Source: Cryptomeria japonica
Taxonomy: Eukaryota > Streptophyta > Pinopsida > Cupressales > Cupressaceae
Direction: 5' to 3'
NCBI RefSeq assembly: GCF_030272615.1
Contig: NC_081406.1
Location: 112,251,783-112,315,782 of the forward strand
Length of the DNA stretch: 64,000 bases
The translations under genes were made by a program, and so were the position numbers. Numbering within the stretch: the first letter of the stretch is position 1; each line of letters opens with the position of its first letter. The notes under the pieces are model-generated. The model ran no database searches. It had not been told where the DNA came from and worked only from the letters and a program-made list of their open reading frames with translations. Of this stretch, positions 10,881 through 22,600 are shown in pieces.

Positions 10881-13800
10881 CTATATCATCCTCTGCTTGC
10901 AGACCTCTTTTTCCCTAGCAACCTGTACAACTTTGTCGGAATGACTGTCTAGGTGTTCGATGCATAAAAACAGAAGAGATTCAATGTTTGCGATGGTGGA
11001 CAAATCATCCAGAACTAAGTCATTTGCCTCTTTGACATAATTAATTTTGCCTTCAAAGGATTTTGTTATAACCTTCGTAGCTTCGAGGGTCTTACCATGA
11101 TCTTTTAGGCACTTGATTCTGATGCACACAAGTTCATTTTGCATTTATGCAACTAATTCTGTGATCTAATTCACTAGTTTTGCTGATTCCTCATTGTCTT
11201 GCTTTATTAGGGAATTCCTCCATTCAATGTTCCTCTGGAAAACATACAAGATACTGTCATCTAAGCCAACTACAAGTTTTTCAGCAAGAAAACTTCATTA
11301 CTCCATAGATTTACACTTCTCGCATCTGTGTTGCTTTTGCTGCCCATTTAGCTTCTTCTTTTTTCCTATTCATGATTTCAGCTTCCAATTCCTTCATTAC
11401 CATTAACGCCCCATCATAAACTCTGCTCAAGTTGATAAAATATTCTAAACCCAATTTTTGAATTCCTTCTAACCACTTCATCATAGTTTCTATAATGAGC
11501 CTGCATTTCTGTATCTATTCTATTCTTTTGGTTAGTAGGCGATTTAGGGTCAAAAGACATTGGAAGTTGCAACAGAGGTTGAGGATTTGGATTATTAATG
11601 GCTTCGATATACACTGTCATTCTCTTTAGAATCTCCTTCATCTCATGCTTATCCCTTTCATCCTTCCATGTCCTATTAATTATTTTCTTGGTTGATGTTT
11701 CAAGAAGATAGGCATCAGTTGCTCGAGTTCCGACACCAAGATTTAGTTTTTCAACTATGAAATCCTTTGCAGTAGGGCTAGCAAAAACTTCATCCATATT
11801 TGGGCGAGCAATTTTTGTGGTCCAATTACCTGTACTATCATCAAAATCAATTTTGGAGATTGTTTTAAGCTTCTTAGCCTTGGGAGTTTTTCCTAGACAT
11901 TTACTTACCATATCCTCCAATGGAATTGAAGCAGGGACTATGTTCCTTTTCTTATTACTTAGAGTGTTTTCTAACCACAGAGGTCCAGTGTGCACAAGAG
12001 CTTTATCAAAACCATATTCAACTTCCTTTCCCTTCTATACCACCAATGTGGTAGCAGTGTTTATCACATCATCCACCTGTTGATTATCACTTACATTATC
12101 AATGTTCTGTGCCTCTGAGTCTAGATGGGCTAGAGTGTTGTCCATGTTAGGAGGGGCATTCAAATCGACTACTACCAAATCCATAGATGATTGCTTTACC
12201 TTTTTCTTGGTTTTAAATCGAGTGATCCTGGTAGGAGTCGATTCCTTCTTGACCCTCACTGGCCTTGCTTCCTATTCAGTCTTAACCTGTATTTTTTAGG
12301 AACTTACAACACAAGGGGTGACAAGAGAGTTATCTACTAGAACCTCAGAGGGTGAAGTTGGAATTTTTCTTGAAATTCTCCCCATTCTTCGTCCTCTTAA
12401 CCATTTTTCAGTCCTTCTAATGACTGGAAATGTCCTTGCTTCTTCATCCTTATCCACGTCCACCTCTGGAATCACTCCTTTCTGTCTACTATCTATAAAC
12501 TGGGGATCAATCAATTCACTATTATCATCTTCAACATTAGCCACATTCATTTTTAGATCGTAAACCCTGACTTGCTATAAAGTAAACCTTTGATGTGCCC
12601 TCTTCTTGATTTCAAATTCGTCACAATAGTCAACCTAGAAGTCTTCAATATTTGGCACATGAGTGAAGTCTTGTCTCAATGTTAGGTGTGCAACAACAAA
12701 TCCCTTAGCATCAAAATTAACTCGAGATCCATGCAACTGAAAATTCAACTTCTTAAACTCTAGTTCTAAATTTAAAGCATTAGAGACACTATTACAGATG
12801 AAATATGACAATTCAATAAGAAAAGAGACACCCGACTGATGTTTATCTCTATACTTCATATCAATGTAAGCTAGTTGCCTACATATTTCTATCAATACCT
12901 TCTTGTCAAAGACATACCTAGGTAGTTTATAAGGTTCTCCTTCAAAGCCTCTTACCCTTAGGTAAGTCAACCTGGGAAATTGTATGAAGTAGCTACCATA
13001 AGTGCTTATCAACTGCATGGCTTCATCTGACAACCTTTTTATGAATATTTCCCCTCAATTCAAACATCATCCTTCTTAGAAATATATCATGCAACTTACG
13101 ATAATTTTCACAAGACCTATGTTGCTGCAAATGTGTGTGATATTCATATATTTTCATACCATCAATCCATGTTTCATGATGTAAACCAGACCACGACCTA
13201 ACACATTCCAAGCAATACAGGAAGTATGGCGACATATAGAAGCTCTTATTACCAAAGCAACTCAAACCCTCATGAAGCATGTCTGCAATCAATTCGGCCC
13301 AATCAATATATCTGTTATCACGAAGGACGACCTAAATGAATAATTACATCCAATCTTCCCAATAGAAAGCAATTTGGTTTCCCCTTACTCCGTGTAACAT
13401 GATGATTGTATCCTTTATCTCTCTGATCAAGTGTTCCTGGGTTAATGGACTCGGCAGGCGAGAACCTCCCCTTTGAAATTTTAACATCCAGTTTCTTGCA
13501 ATGACACTTTTATAGAATGATTTATTCTCAGAGAAGAGCCCTTGAGACTTACAAACTGTCCAATCCTCATACTACTCTTTCTCAAGAATTTTCATCATAG
13601 CAGCAATGACCTCCCGACTAACCTTGAGTAAAACCTCACCATCCACACTTTTTATACATCTCTCAACAGGGTCATATTTGTTCATGCACTCCAAAACCAG
13701 CTTAGGACATGCCACTGCTAGAGGGAAAGCCGACGCTTCTACTAACCCACTATCTAAAATATTTTGCATTAAAAGAGAACTAGAATAATTTTGTGCCCTT

Positions 13801-13907
13801 TCATGAAATTCATCTAAATCTACCGACAATAGGAAAGTATCCCCTAACTCAGGCAAGGAACAAACTAACCATGACTTCTAGTCTATCTTAGGCAATTTTG
13901 GTCTCAT
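10881..13907 (-). pseudogene. Accessory-type ORF with C-terminal coiled coil, decayed
   Basis: Not a family I can name with certainty. ATG at 13907 opens MRPKLPKID, followed (after one stop) by LPELGDTFLLSVDLDEFHER and a segment rich in conserved hydrophobics and Cys (FPLAVACPKLVLECMNKYD, about 13700). A middle region gives WAELIADMLHEGLSCFGN (about 13290) and SPYFLYCLECVRSW, then LTYLRVRGFEGEPYKLPRYV (about 12940). A long charged linker (12560-12050) precedes a C-terminal Lys/Glu-rich, probably coiled-coil part (11995-10881). At least eight stops or frameshifts break it (for example near 13570, 13330, 13030, 12560, 12030, 11410). Its layout, conserved N-terminal part then charged linker then helical tail, matches the ORFs at 26453-28163 and 61710-64000. 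It may be a relic of an accessory ORF of a retroelement or of a host gene; no LTRs were found around it. Confidence 0.55.
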
Positions 13908-13917
13908 TTTGGATTTA

Positions 13918-14008
13918 CTAACAGGAAAAAACACAACAGGGGAGACGAACTGAACCAATAGAACTACAATATGAAATCATAGGAATGGAAGGAAGATTTT
14001 TAACTCAC
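13918..14008 (-). other. Candidate 5'-UTR intron of the accessory-type ORF
   Basis: On the minus strand a good donor (CATGAAAG then GTGAGT, 14008) and a pyrimidine-rich acceptor (TTTTTTCCTGTTAG, ending 13918) bracket 91 bp just upstream of the ATG at 13907. A second donor-like GTAAGT lies further upstream near 14075. Sequence-only prediction. Confidence 0.35.
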
Positions 14009-14405
14009 CTTTCATGAAGAGCTTTGAATTCAAAGGGTTGTGAACATAAAATATTGCCTGCACAAATCCTTTACTTACCAAATTGGGAAAATGAAGAAGG
14101 CAAGTAACTATTTTTTTAAAAACAAAACAAATCTTGAGGACAGGCTTAAAAATCAGTCACATGATTTGCTATGATTTGTAACTGCATACTTATTTGTGCC
14201 ATATTACTCCGAAAAGACTTAATTCTGACAATTCATTAATTACAAGTCTTTTCCCTCAATGCCTTTCTTTTAAATGATTATTCTCAAGGACGACTCTTCA
14301 TCGCGACTCATTCCTTAGAGGTTCACCTTTTAAATCTGGAGTATTCTCTATATGGTTGTTGCTAATGTGACGCTTCTTCATCTCCATAGCCATCAATTCA
14401 TCGAA

Positions 14406-14720
14406 CCTTGAACCTTGAACTTTGAACTTCTCGGGAAGTGGTTCAAGAGTTCAAGTTCAAAAGAGTAGAAAAAGACAAACCAAGATAAAGACACCAAGAT
14501 GCCACAACTCACATATTACAAGAACAAGACGCAAATAGGACTCGACTTTCAAAACTTTGAACCTTGAACTTTGAACTTTGAAAAGGTTCAATAGTTCAAG
14601 TTCAATAACAGTTATTACAAAGACCTTGACTCTTTGAAAGCTAAGCCGCAATACGACATACTCCACTTGAACTTGGACATTGAACTTTGAAGAGGTTCAA
14701 TCGACAGGTTCGAGTTTAAG
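14406..14720. repeat. Clusters of GAACTTTGAA-type repeat
   Basis: Three clusters (about 14406-14460, 14550-14612, 14664-14720) of near-tandem CTTGAACTTTGAAC and GGTTCAAG(T/A)GTTCAAGTTC, the same decamer-scale motif on both strands, separated by unrelated sequence. Each cluster could fold back. Confidence 0.6.
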
Positions 14721-16687
14721 AAAAACTTGAACAAGACAAAAACTGAGACTCACACAAGCCCAGACTAAATAAAACACTCCTTATTTTTAATAACGTGAGA
14801 ACAAAATGCCTTAGGAAAATGAGGAGGGTAACACTCATGTAGATTCACATGTACACCAAAGTAAGATAAAATGCAAGAGTAAAAAGTGCATACCTTGCAT
14901 TTTTACCCTTTGATTTATACCACTTTACACAAGTGCCTTAAGTGCATTGTGCTATCACATGATTTTAACTAACTTGACACCCTCATTAATCTCATATACT
15001 GAAACTTACCATTAGAAACAACATCTTATCCATGTGTAGAACATTCCTAAACTTTGTATTATTGTTTCCTCCCTTACATTCAAAATTGTAGGTGTTCTTT
15101 TGACTCATGTCATTTTTGTAGTTGTAGAATTGATCAACTTTCTCAAAATTCCAAATTCATAATGGTCCCAAGTTGATCCCTTTCCAACTACTTGTTGTTG
15201 ATTACTTTTTTTCCTCCAAACTTTCAAATTGTGCACTTGTGAGAAGCATAAAAGGAGATTACTCCTAGCCAATTTTCATCAATCAAGGATTCCATTAGTC
15301 ACTAGGTGAACTACCTATCATTAATACAAATCCACTACATCAATTTGCCACAAGGGATAAATCCAACTCCATTATTCAAGTATTCACACTAGTCTCATTA
15401 ACACACGGTGAAATTCCCTCTTGCACTTAGTTATTCTAACATTCATTATATTTCTTTAAGTTGCATCAAATCACAAACCTTAATCACTTAACATCATTGT
15501 AGTGTTTTCATTTACATTTGTTCCTTGTTGTCTTCTTATTTATCATAACAATTAAATTTATTAATGAGATTTATTCAAGGTGAAGATCCTTGCATAACAA
15601 GCTCCAAATAATGTTCTTCAATGCACCTATCTTTTCATCACATTTTGTAGGCATGAGGAGAAATTTGTTTGTAGGTACAATTTTTTTAAGAATCACAAGT
15701 TCAAATATATGGAAAAAGGTTGCTTTTGCGAGAAAAAGGTCTAGATCCATAATAAAAGGTTACTTTTGTAGCTAATGTTTTTACTCTTGATAAATCTTAA
15801 GAATGATCTAATTTAAATTTTATCATTAAACTTGCACCAAATGTAAACTGTTTTAAATTATGATAAAAATAGTGAATAGTTATTTATCAACCATCTTAAT
15901 TTTTAGGTTTCTAAATTCTACCATACAATCTATCACAACTCTAAATTAAAAATTAATTAAATTATATTACTTATGAATTCATCAAAACTTTTATTTGAGT
16001 GCAAGCCTAAAAATATATGTAAAAATTAATACTTGTCTAAAAGCAACTAGAATATTTATTTAGTTATTAATTTTTATATCTAGAGATCAAATTTGTCTTA
16101 TAATTTTTCATGACCATAGTTTATATTTTTCTGAATTAATAGACATGCGTAGATTTTAATAAAAAATATCTTAAAAATCACTTTTTTACAATTCCATTAG
16201 TAAAAATACTTGAGTTCTCATTCCAATCTTACCTAAAAAAGTCAAGAAAATTAAATAATATTCTAATACCCATGATCTATAAATGGAGGAAAAAATTTAA
16301 ACTAACATGATCTGTAGATTGACATAACATTACAACAAACATAAATTATTATATTATAGATATGCTTTAAAAGAAAAAAAACAATAAAAAGAAAACCCAC
16401 ATGAAATAAAATTAATTTGATAAATCTTCCACTTTCTTTTTTTAGTTTTTTAGGAAATGAATTTAGTGACTTCAAGCTTGTAGGATTAGCTCTAAAGGAG
16501 TATAAATTTGCTCATTCAATATAATAAAATATATATAATATTCATTAACTTGATAAAATCATGATACAAGCTTGATAAAATTGTGATACATTTAGCTTGT
16601 AAGAATTTAATGAATTCATTTATCAATTAGTCAACAAATACTTTTATTACGTTACACAATTACTTATATATCAACTAAACAAAGATG

Positions 16688-16747
16688 CTTTTATTACAAT
16701 ACTATAAATATATGTTACTTTTATTACAATACTATAAATATATGTTA
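16688..16747. repeat. Perfect 30-bp tandem duplication
   Basis: Two identical 30-bp units (16688-16717, 16718-16747) starting CTTTTATTACAATACTATAA. Confidence 0.9.
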
Positions 16748-18225
16748 TTTTATTATTACAATAATGCAAATATATATACTCATTTATCAATTACAAAACA
16801 AATATTTTTATATTATAATAAAAGATATTTATTTTCTACTACATACACATAATTGTTTAATACTTAAAAAAGCCTTCATTAAGCTTTAATTATTCCTTTG
16901 CTATAAAACTCTAAACTGCTATGATATAAATACTCTTAAATCAGAAAAATATTCTCGTTGAAATCAATTTTTTATTTGCATAACTAATTCTTAAAATAAC
17001 ATAAATGTCTAACTTACAATTTAAAGCGTAGAATATACATATGCTTTGAAGATAAGATCAACCAACAGAATAAACAACTACTACTAAATATTATTAATTG
17101 GAATTTATTTCACTCAAAATTCTTCTTGAAGACAAGTAGGTATTAACGGTAGAATTAAACAAATAAAATAAAATGCCTAATTTTATGCAGACCATTTAAT
17201 GTCCTTTGCAAGCTTTGCGTGTCGTATAATTTAATGTTGCAGTTATTTGAATAATTTATTGGAGCCCTTCCCTTCAAATTTGAATATTTATAATTGGAGC
17301 CCTTCAGATTTGAATATTTATATTTATAGAGGCACGTGAGGACAATATTAGGCGCGGAGTATTTGTTTATTTTTGCTGCATATGACAAACATGAATACGT
17401 TAAATGCCGCGTATGGTGGCAACGACTAACTTCGAATTCAAGATTACGCACATTGAATGCTTCTATTTTTATAACGGACAATGTGTTTTTTTGTGAGGTT
17501 GAATATTTTAATATTTTTTTTATAATTTAGTCTGATTGAAATATATTTATTCTATCAAACTATTACCCAGGACAGTTTAATTAATCTTATCTTATTTGTG
17601 TAAAGTTTTTTCAATAAAATTTCATTTTTTATATTGAAATGATAATTTGTAATTATTAAAATTAAATATATTATTTATTTTTGTAATGCTAGAATAAGAT
17701 GTTGGGGGTCTCAAGCTCTCCATTCAACATATTCAACTTAGAAGTCACATAAACCACTTAATAATATAGATTTCTAATATTAGAACCTTATGACCTTGCC
17801 ATTTGAACACAATCCCATTGACAAATTCATTTTTCTTCGACCTTTCGCTTTACAAGTTGTCTACCTTTTTTCATTTTTTTCATAATGATCAAATGAGAAT
17901 GTTGGCATTATTCCGAGACCTTTCAAAGACTTTACACGAGACACTGCCACAAATGTTAATCCTATTCTTTCTCGTGGTCTTGTATCAATTGTGTCTTTTG
18001 ATATAGTCAACCCTTGAGATTTATGTATTGTTAATGCCCATGTCAATCTTAATGGTATTTGAAGTGTGTTGCCCCTTTGTAATGTTGTGATTGGAATTGT
18101 ATTTGGATGATGATTGTCAAATGGTATTCCTGAATAATTGTCAAATTCAACCATGGCATATGTTGGTGGTTCAGGTGGAGAACTTCTTGGTTTATAGATA
18201 ATCTTTCGAATATATTCTAGAGTTC

Positions 18226-19315
18226 TGTTTCACGGGAAAATCAAGCATAAATAACTAGAATAAATGAGTAAACTACCAATACTCAATTCTAATTAGCTAA
18301 ATCCATAAAGACAATGAAATATTAGATAGAAATCAATGAAGCAGAAAATCTAAATTAAAACTCCCTTAAATGATTCCATCCATGGCTTCCATTGCTCTTC
18401 TTCAATAATGTGTTGTTTGTCTCTCAGAGATTGCACTAGATTCTTGCATAAATATGACACAATAATTTTGAATATAGTGGTTCTAGCTTGAAATTGGGAA
18501 ATAAGCCTTGATTTTATAGATTTTCAGGTGAGATGGAGGAAGAAATTGAATTGAAGTGTTGATTGATGGTTCAAATGATTTTGATTGATCAGTTAAGTGG
18601 GTTGATTGATCTGTTAATAGGATAGATTGATTTGTTAACTCATTTGATTGATCTATTAACAAGATTGATTGGATAGTTGACTCAATTGATTAACTAGATG
18701 GTTGAATTGATTAGGAAGATGATTGAATTGATTAGCCAGATGACCAGATTGATTAAGGAGAAGAGTGAATTGATTGATTAGTCAGAAAAAGTGATCTGGA
18801 GTGAAAAGGGGAGATTGGAGAGTTAACTGAGTTAACTAATTAGTTAATTGATTCGACGAATCAGTCCTGATTTTCAACATGTGTTGTAGGAGATTAATTT
18901 GAAATTCATTTTCATTTTGATTTGAATTTGAATTTAGATTTTCGAATGTTGAAATGCACATGAGATTTGGTGAAATCTGAATTTGGGAAAATGAAATTAA
19001 TTGAAATTCGAATTTGGGGATTTGGAAGAATAATTTAAATGAAATTATTTAATCATTAGAAATAGAATTAATTAAATAATAAAGATTATTTAATCAGGGG
19101 AATAATCACAATTAATTAAATAATAATTAATTAAGGAAGGGTTAAATGATGAATTGATTAAGAGATGGAAATTGAATAATTAGTAAGAAAAATGAATAAT
19201 GATGATTAGGTCAATTGAGAATAATTAATCAGCTTGATTAAATAATTAAAGAATTATTCAATTAATTGGACGAATAATTAGTATGCGATCGATGAGACAT
19301 TTTTAGGTGTCTACA
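18226..19315 (-). mobile_element. Solo LTR inserted in PIF1-like helicase
   Basis: 1090 bp read on the minus strand as TGTAGACACCTAAAAATG ... GTGAAACA. The flanks are AGTTC (18221-18225) and AGCTC (19316-19320), a 5-bp TSD with one difference. Excision at these borders brings the two halves of the helicase together in register (NGA then LEYIRKII). No gag/pol lies inside, so it is a solo LTR left by LTR-LTR recombination. Positions 18530-18830 hold irregular GATTGATTGATC(A/T)GTTAA repeats. Confidence 0.85.
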
Positions 19316-20823
19316 AGCTCCATTTACAAGTCCTGCTTGTATCCAAAGATTTGAAGTCAACATCACTCTTGAATTCTCACTGATTAAAACCTCTAGATCA
19401 AGTTCATCATTAAAAAATCTTTTGGTTGATGTACGCTTCCTACTTTTGTTGCAAGACTCCGTGCAACAAGACGTTTCAATGAATATAACATTTTTTTGTT
19501 ATGATTATGAACATTTTCATTTGTGGAGAACAAATGGATAATATTTGCAAACTCACCATTACGTGCAACATCTATGCTACTTGGGGTTCTCGTCATAAGC
19601 AACCTCCAGTCATTTATTTTTGGGTTTGCATCTCTTAGATTTATCAAAAGTTGACAAAATCATTGTTGTTGGTTGTTTTCTCCATCTTGTCTAATGTAAC
19701 CGTAGTTTTGAATTCATCCCATAACAACTTTGCTCGTTGGTTGCTATCTTATGTTGGTCTATCATTGACTGGAAGCAACTGGCCCAAATCTCCTACCAAA
19801 AACATAGATATACCTAAAAGATGATTGGCAAAATGTATTTTAAAATTGTGGAGTAATATTATATAAACATTGCAGATATGAATTATATTAAATATAATAT
19901 GAAATAATTATCTTCATTAATCATAATAAAAGATCTACCTACAAAACTTATGTGTGCATTTTGCGGGAATGCTTGTCGAAAGTGAGAATCTATCTTTTCT
20001 AACATGTTTTGACCAATGAAACTCATTTCATCAATCAAAATGTATTTCATATGTGCTATATTTTTTGAAAACTTGTAAGTCTTGTTCCTTCTAGCTGATC
20101 AAAATCTCATACTGGGATTCTCAATTTTGAAGGGACTGTAGAGGCCCCTATATTGAATGATGCAACTTATGTTGGTGCAAGTAGTAGAAGGAGAGAATGG
20201 AATGGCATTGTTGCATTTTCAAGAGCATGACTAATGTCACCAATTAGATATGAATTTTTTGTTCTTGTTGTTTCTTGTATTATCATGAATAAAGGCTCTC
20301 CATCTTGATGTGTATGGTAGTGTGTCATAATTATGTCGATTTATTTTTTTGTTTAGCACTAAGGGTTGTGTAGTTGATGCGTTGTGGTATATTATCATGT
20401 GTATGAGACATCCATGATCTCTCCTACTACTTATGAAATTGATTGCTTGAACTATGTAATTTTCACCTTGATACTTGTGAGACCAATATGTATGTCTATC
20501 AATGTCTCTTTTGCCCAACATATCTATTTCAAAAACACGTATATTTTGACCTTGATGCAATCTAGATAAAATTTCCCATTCATGCTCTACAATATTTCTT
20601 TGAATATGTTCATTGTCTTCAATTTCAGAATCATTATAATTTTCAACCTTTTCTATTATTGTGGTTCATTGCACATGCCAAGGATTATAGTTGAGTGATT
20701 TCCACATTGCTATTATGGAGTCATTATCATGACCAATATCTCTTTCTATACAAACCTAGGGATAACTATGATGATAGATGCACTTTGCCTTGGCTCCAAT
20801 TTGTTGTCTCTTTTTCGTTCAAG

Positions 20824-20825
<2 letters not shown>

Positions 20826-20914
<89 letters not shown>
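20826..20914. repeat. (TA)n microsatellite, ~44 units
   Basis: Uninterrupted TA dinucleotides for 89 bp, located within the N-terminal part of the decayed helicase relic. Confidence 0.95.
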
Positions 20915-20918
<4 letters not shown>

Positions 20919-21061
20919 CACCTTCCATAGAAGGAGGCCTTTGTTTTATATCCATCAATGAGAGATATTGTTTGATCTTCATTATTCTCTTCAATATGTA
21001 TAGCTACAGGTTTGAAAACCTCGCGTGAAACATTTAGATTAACAAATTTTATGTTTCTCAT

Positions 21062-22520
21062 TCAAATTTAACCAAAATTAAATTAAAAACATCATTTATC
21101 ATTTACTTTAATTGCACCTCATACTTTATCATTGAATATATATAAATATTTCATTTTCATTTAAATTATTTAATTTAATTTAATTCTAATTATTTTAAAT
21201 TGTTTGATTTAATTTATTATTTTATTTTATTTTATTTACATTACTTTAAATAAAATCTTATATATATAGTGAAAACTTTAAATATTTGATTTGAGAACTC
21301 TTATTATAACTTATTTTCATTTGATTTATTTAATTTATTTATTTTAATGTAAGGTATTTAATTTATTTAGTTTAATTTAAACTATTTAATTTAATTTAGG
21401 TTATTTTAATTTAATTTTAATTATTTTAAATTTTTTAGTTTAATTTATTATTTTATTTACATTAATTTAAATAAAATACATAATATATTCTGGGTATGTG
21501 CAAGATCATGGTGGGTCAAAACGGACCCTTAAGTGGCAATGAAATTTCAGAAAATCGAAGTTATGCAATTTGACATGAAAATTTGAATAAGATGTGAACA
21601 TTATTTTAAAAATATGTAAGAAGAGAATCAGTAGAAAATTGAATTTAGTTTCTAAGCTACTAGTAGTTATTTGAAAAAAATATATATTTGATGAAAATTT
21701 GAAAGTTCAATGTAGTAGTAATAAAATTTCAGGTAAAAGATAAGAAGTAGGTGTATGTCTGACCAACCTAACCACAAACAAATCATAATATTTTTTTATA
21801 AGATTTTTAATATAAGTATTAGACTCATGTTCGGATGTGACACATATTTTTTTTGTAAATTGTTTTGAATTAAATTATTAATTATGAATTTGTTACTACA
21901 ACTTTTCAAAAATTCAAAAACTCATATGTTTGACCACCTTAACTTGGTCTAAACTTTATGAAATTCATTTTTTTTTTCTAATCCTATAGTAGATGAAGCA
22001 TAGAATGTGACGCATGTTTCAGAATCAAAAAATGTGATACTGTTTAAAAGTTATGGGTGTTTTTCAGTCAACCTATCAATCACGACTTTAGTCATAATTC
22101 AATTAGAAAATACATAATAATTATTTATTAAAGTCAAAATAAGGAAAAAATTATATTGTTGGAAATCTGAGAATCTCCTTAAAAATCCCTTTTCGTTTTC
22201 TCAATTTCGGCTAAAAAAATGTCGTCAGCCACCAAGGCGAAGTCTGGAAAAACAAGGAATACTCAAAAACACATTTTTTCTATTGACTTTCCAGGCTTGA
22301 CATTTCCTAGCCAAATCCCAAAGCAATCCTGAGCCAAATTTCAAGATTTCAAATTTTTGTCAGAGAAATCGGATATCTAATTTTAATAAGGTTTTATTAG
22401 AAATAAAATTAATAATATTTTGTAAGTTATTAAATATTAATATATAATAAACATGTTATATATCAATACTATAATATATAAATCTAAATATTAAAATATA
22501 TTATTAATATTTTTGTTAGG
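21062..22520. other. Very AT-rich spacer, TTTAATTTAA low complexity
   Basis: Low-complexity TTTAATTTAATTT tracts at about 21110-21480, then stop-rich sequence. No gene or element recognised. Confidence 0.5.
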
Positions 22521-22600
22521 GGTCATATCATGTTTTGAGAGGTCATATGGTGTCATAAGGGGTCATATGGTGTTTTGAGGGGTCACATGGTGTCATTTAT
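22521..22600. repeat. 20-bp tandem repeat, four units
   Basis: GGTCATAT-type units start at 22521, 22541, 22561 and 22581 with an exact 20-bp period. Units 1 and 3 continue GTTTTGAG while 2 and 4 continue GTCAT, a 40-bp higher-order pattern. It abuts the truncated left end of the gypsy element. Confidence 0.85.

Larger units (their letters stand above)
14009..17826. other. Intergenic, AT-rich; simple repeats only
   Basis: No gene recognised over 3.8 kb. It contains the GAACTTTGAA clusters and the 30-bp tandem duplication listed separately. Short open frames here have no family features. An imperfect direct repeat containing TTGGAGCCCTTC occurs at about 17258 and 17293. Confidence 0.5.
17827..21061 (-). 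pseudogene. PIF1-like helicase relic (Helitron type), split by solo LTR
   Basis: Fragments of one helicase read right to left. Around 20640-20240: HEWEILSRLHQGQNIRVFEI and LGKRDIDRHTYW, then YHNASTTQPLVL. Around 20070-19960: KYILIDEMSFIGQNMLEKID, the Walker B segment of PIF1 helicases, and HFRQAFPQNAHISF. Around 19640-19400: NDWRLLMTRTPSS, LFSTNENVHNHN, LVARSLATK. A solo LTR then interrupts, and the C-terminus resumes at about 18225 with EYIRKIIYKPRS, MVEFDNYSGIPFDN, LRLTWALTIHKSQGLTI and GLTFVAVSRVKSLKG, ending at a stop near 17827 after a frameshift. The Walker A segment was not found, and several stops break the frame. Such helicases are carried by plant Helitrons or encoded by the host; no Helitron termini were recognised. 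Confidence 0.8.

Noticed and set aside
10881-14008. Intact host gene
   Set aside because: At least eight stops/frameshifts; splicing could remove some, but no consistent exon set was found by eye.
20695-21061. Open frames encoding runs of Ile-Tyr
   Set aside because: Translation of the (TA)n microsatellite; no coding meaning.
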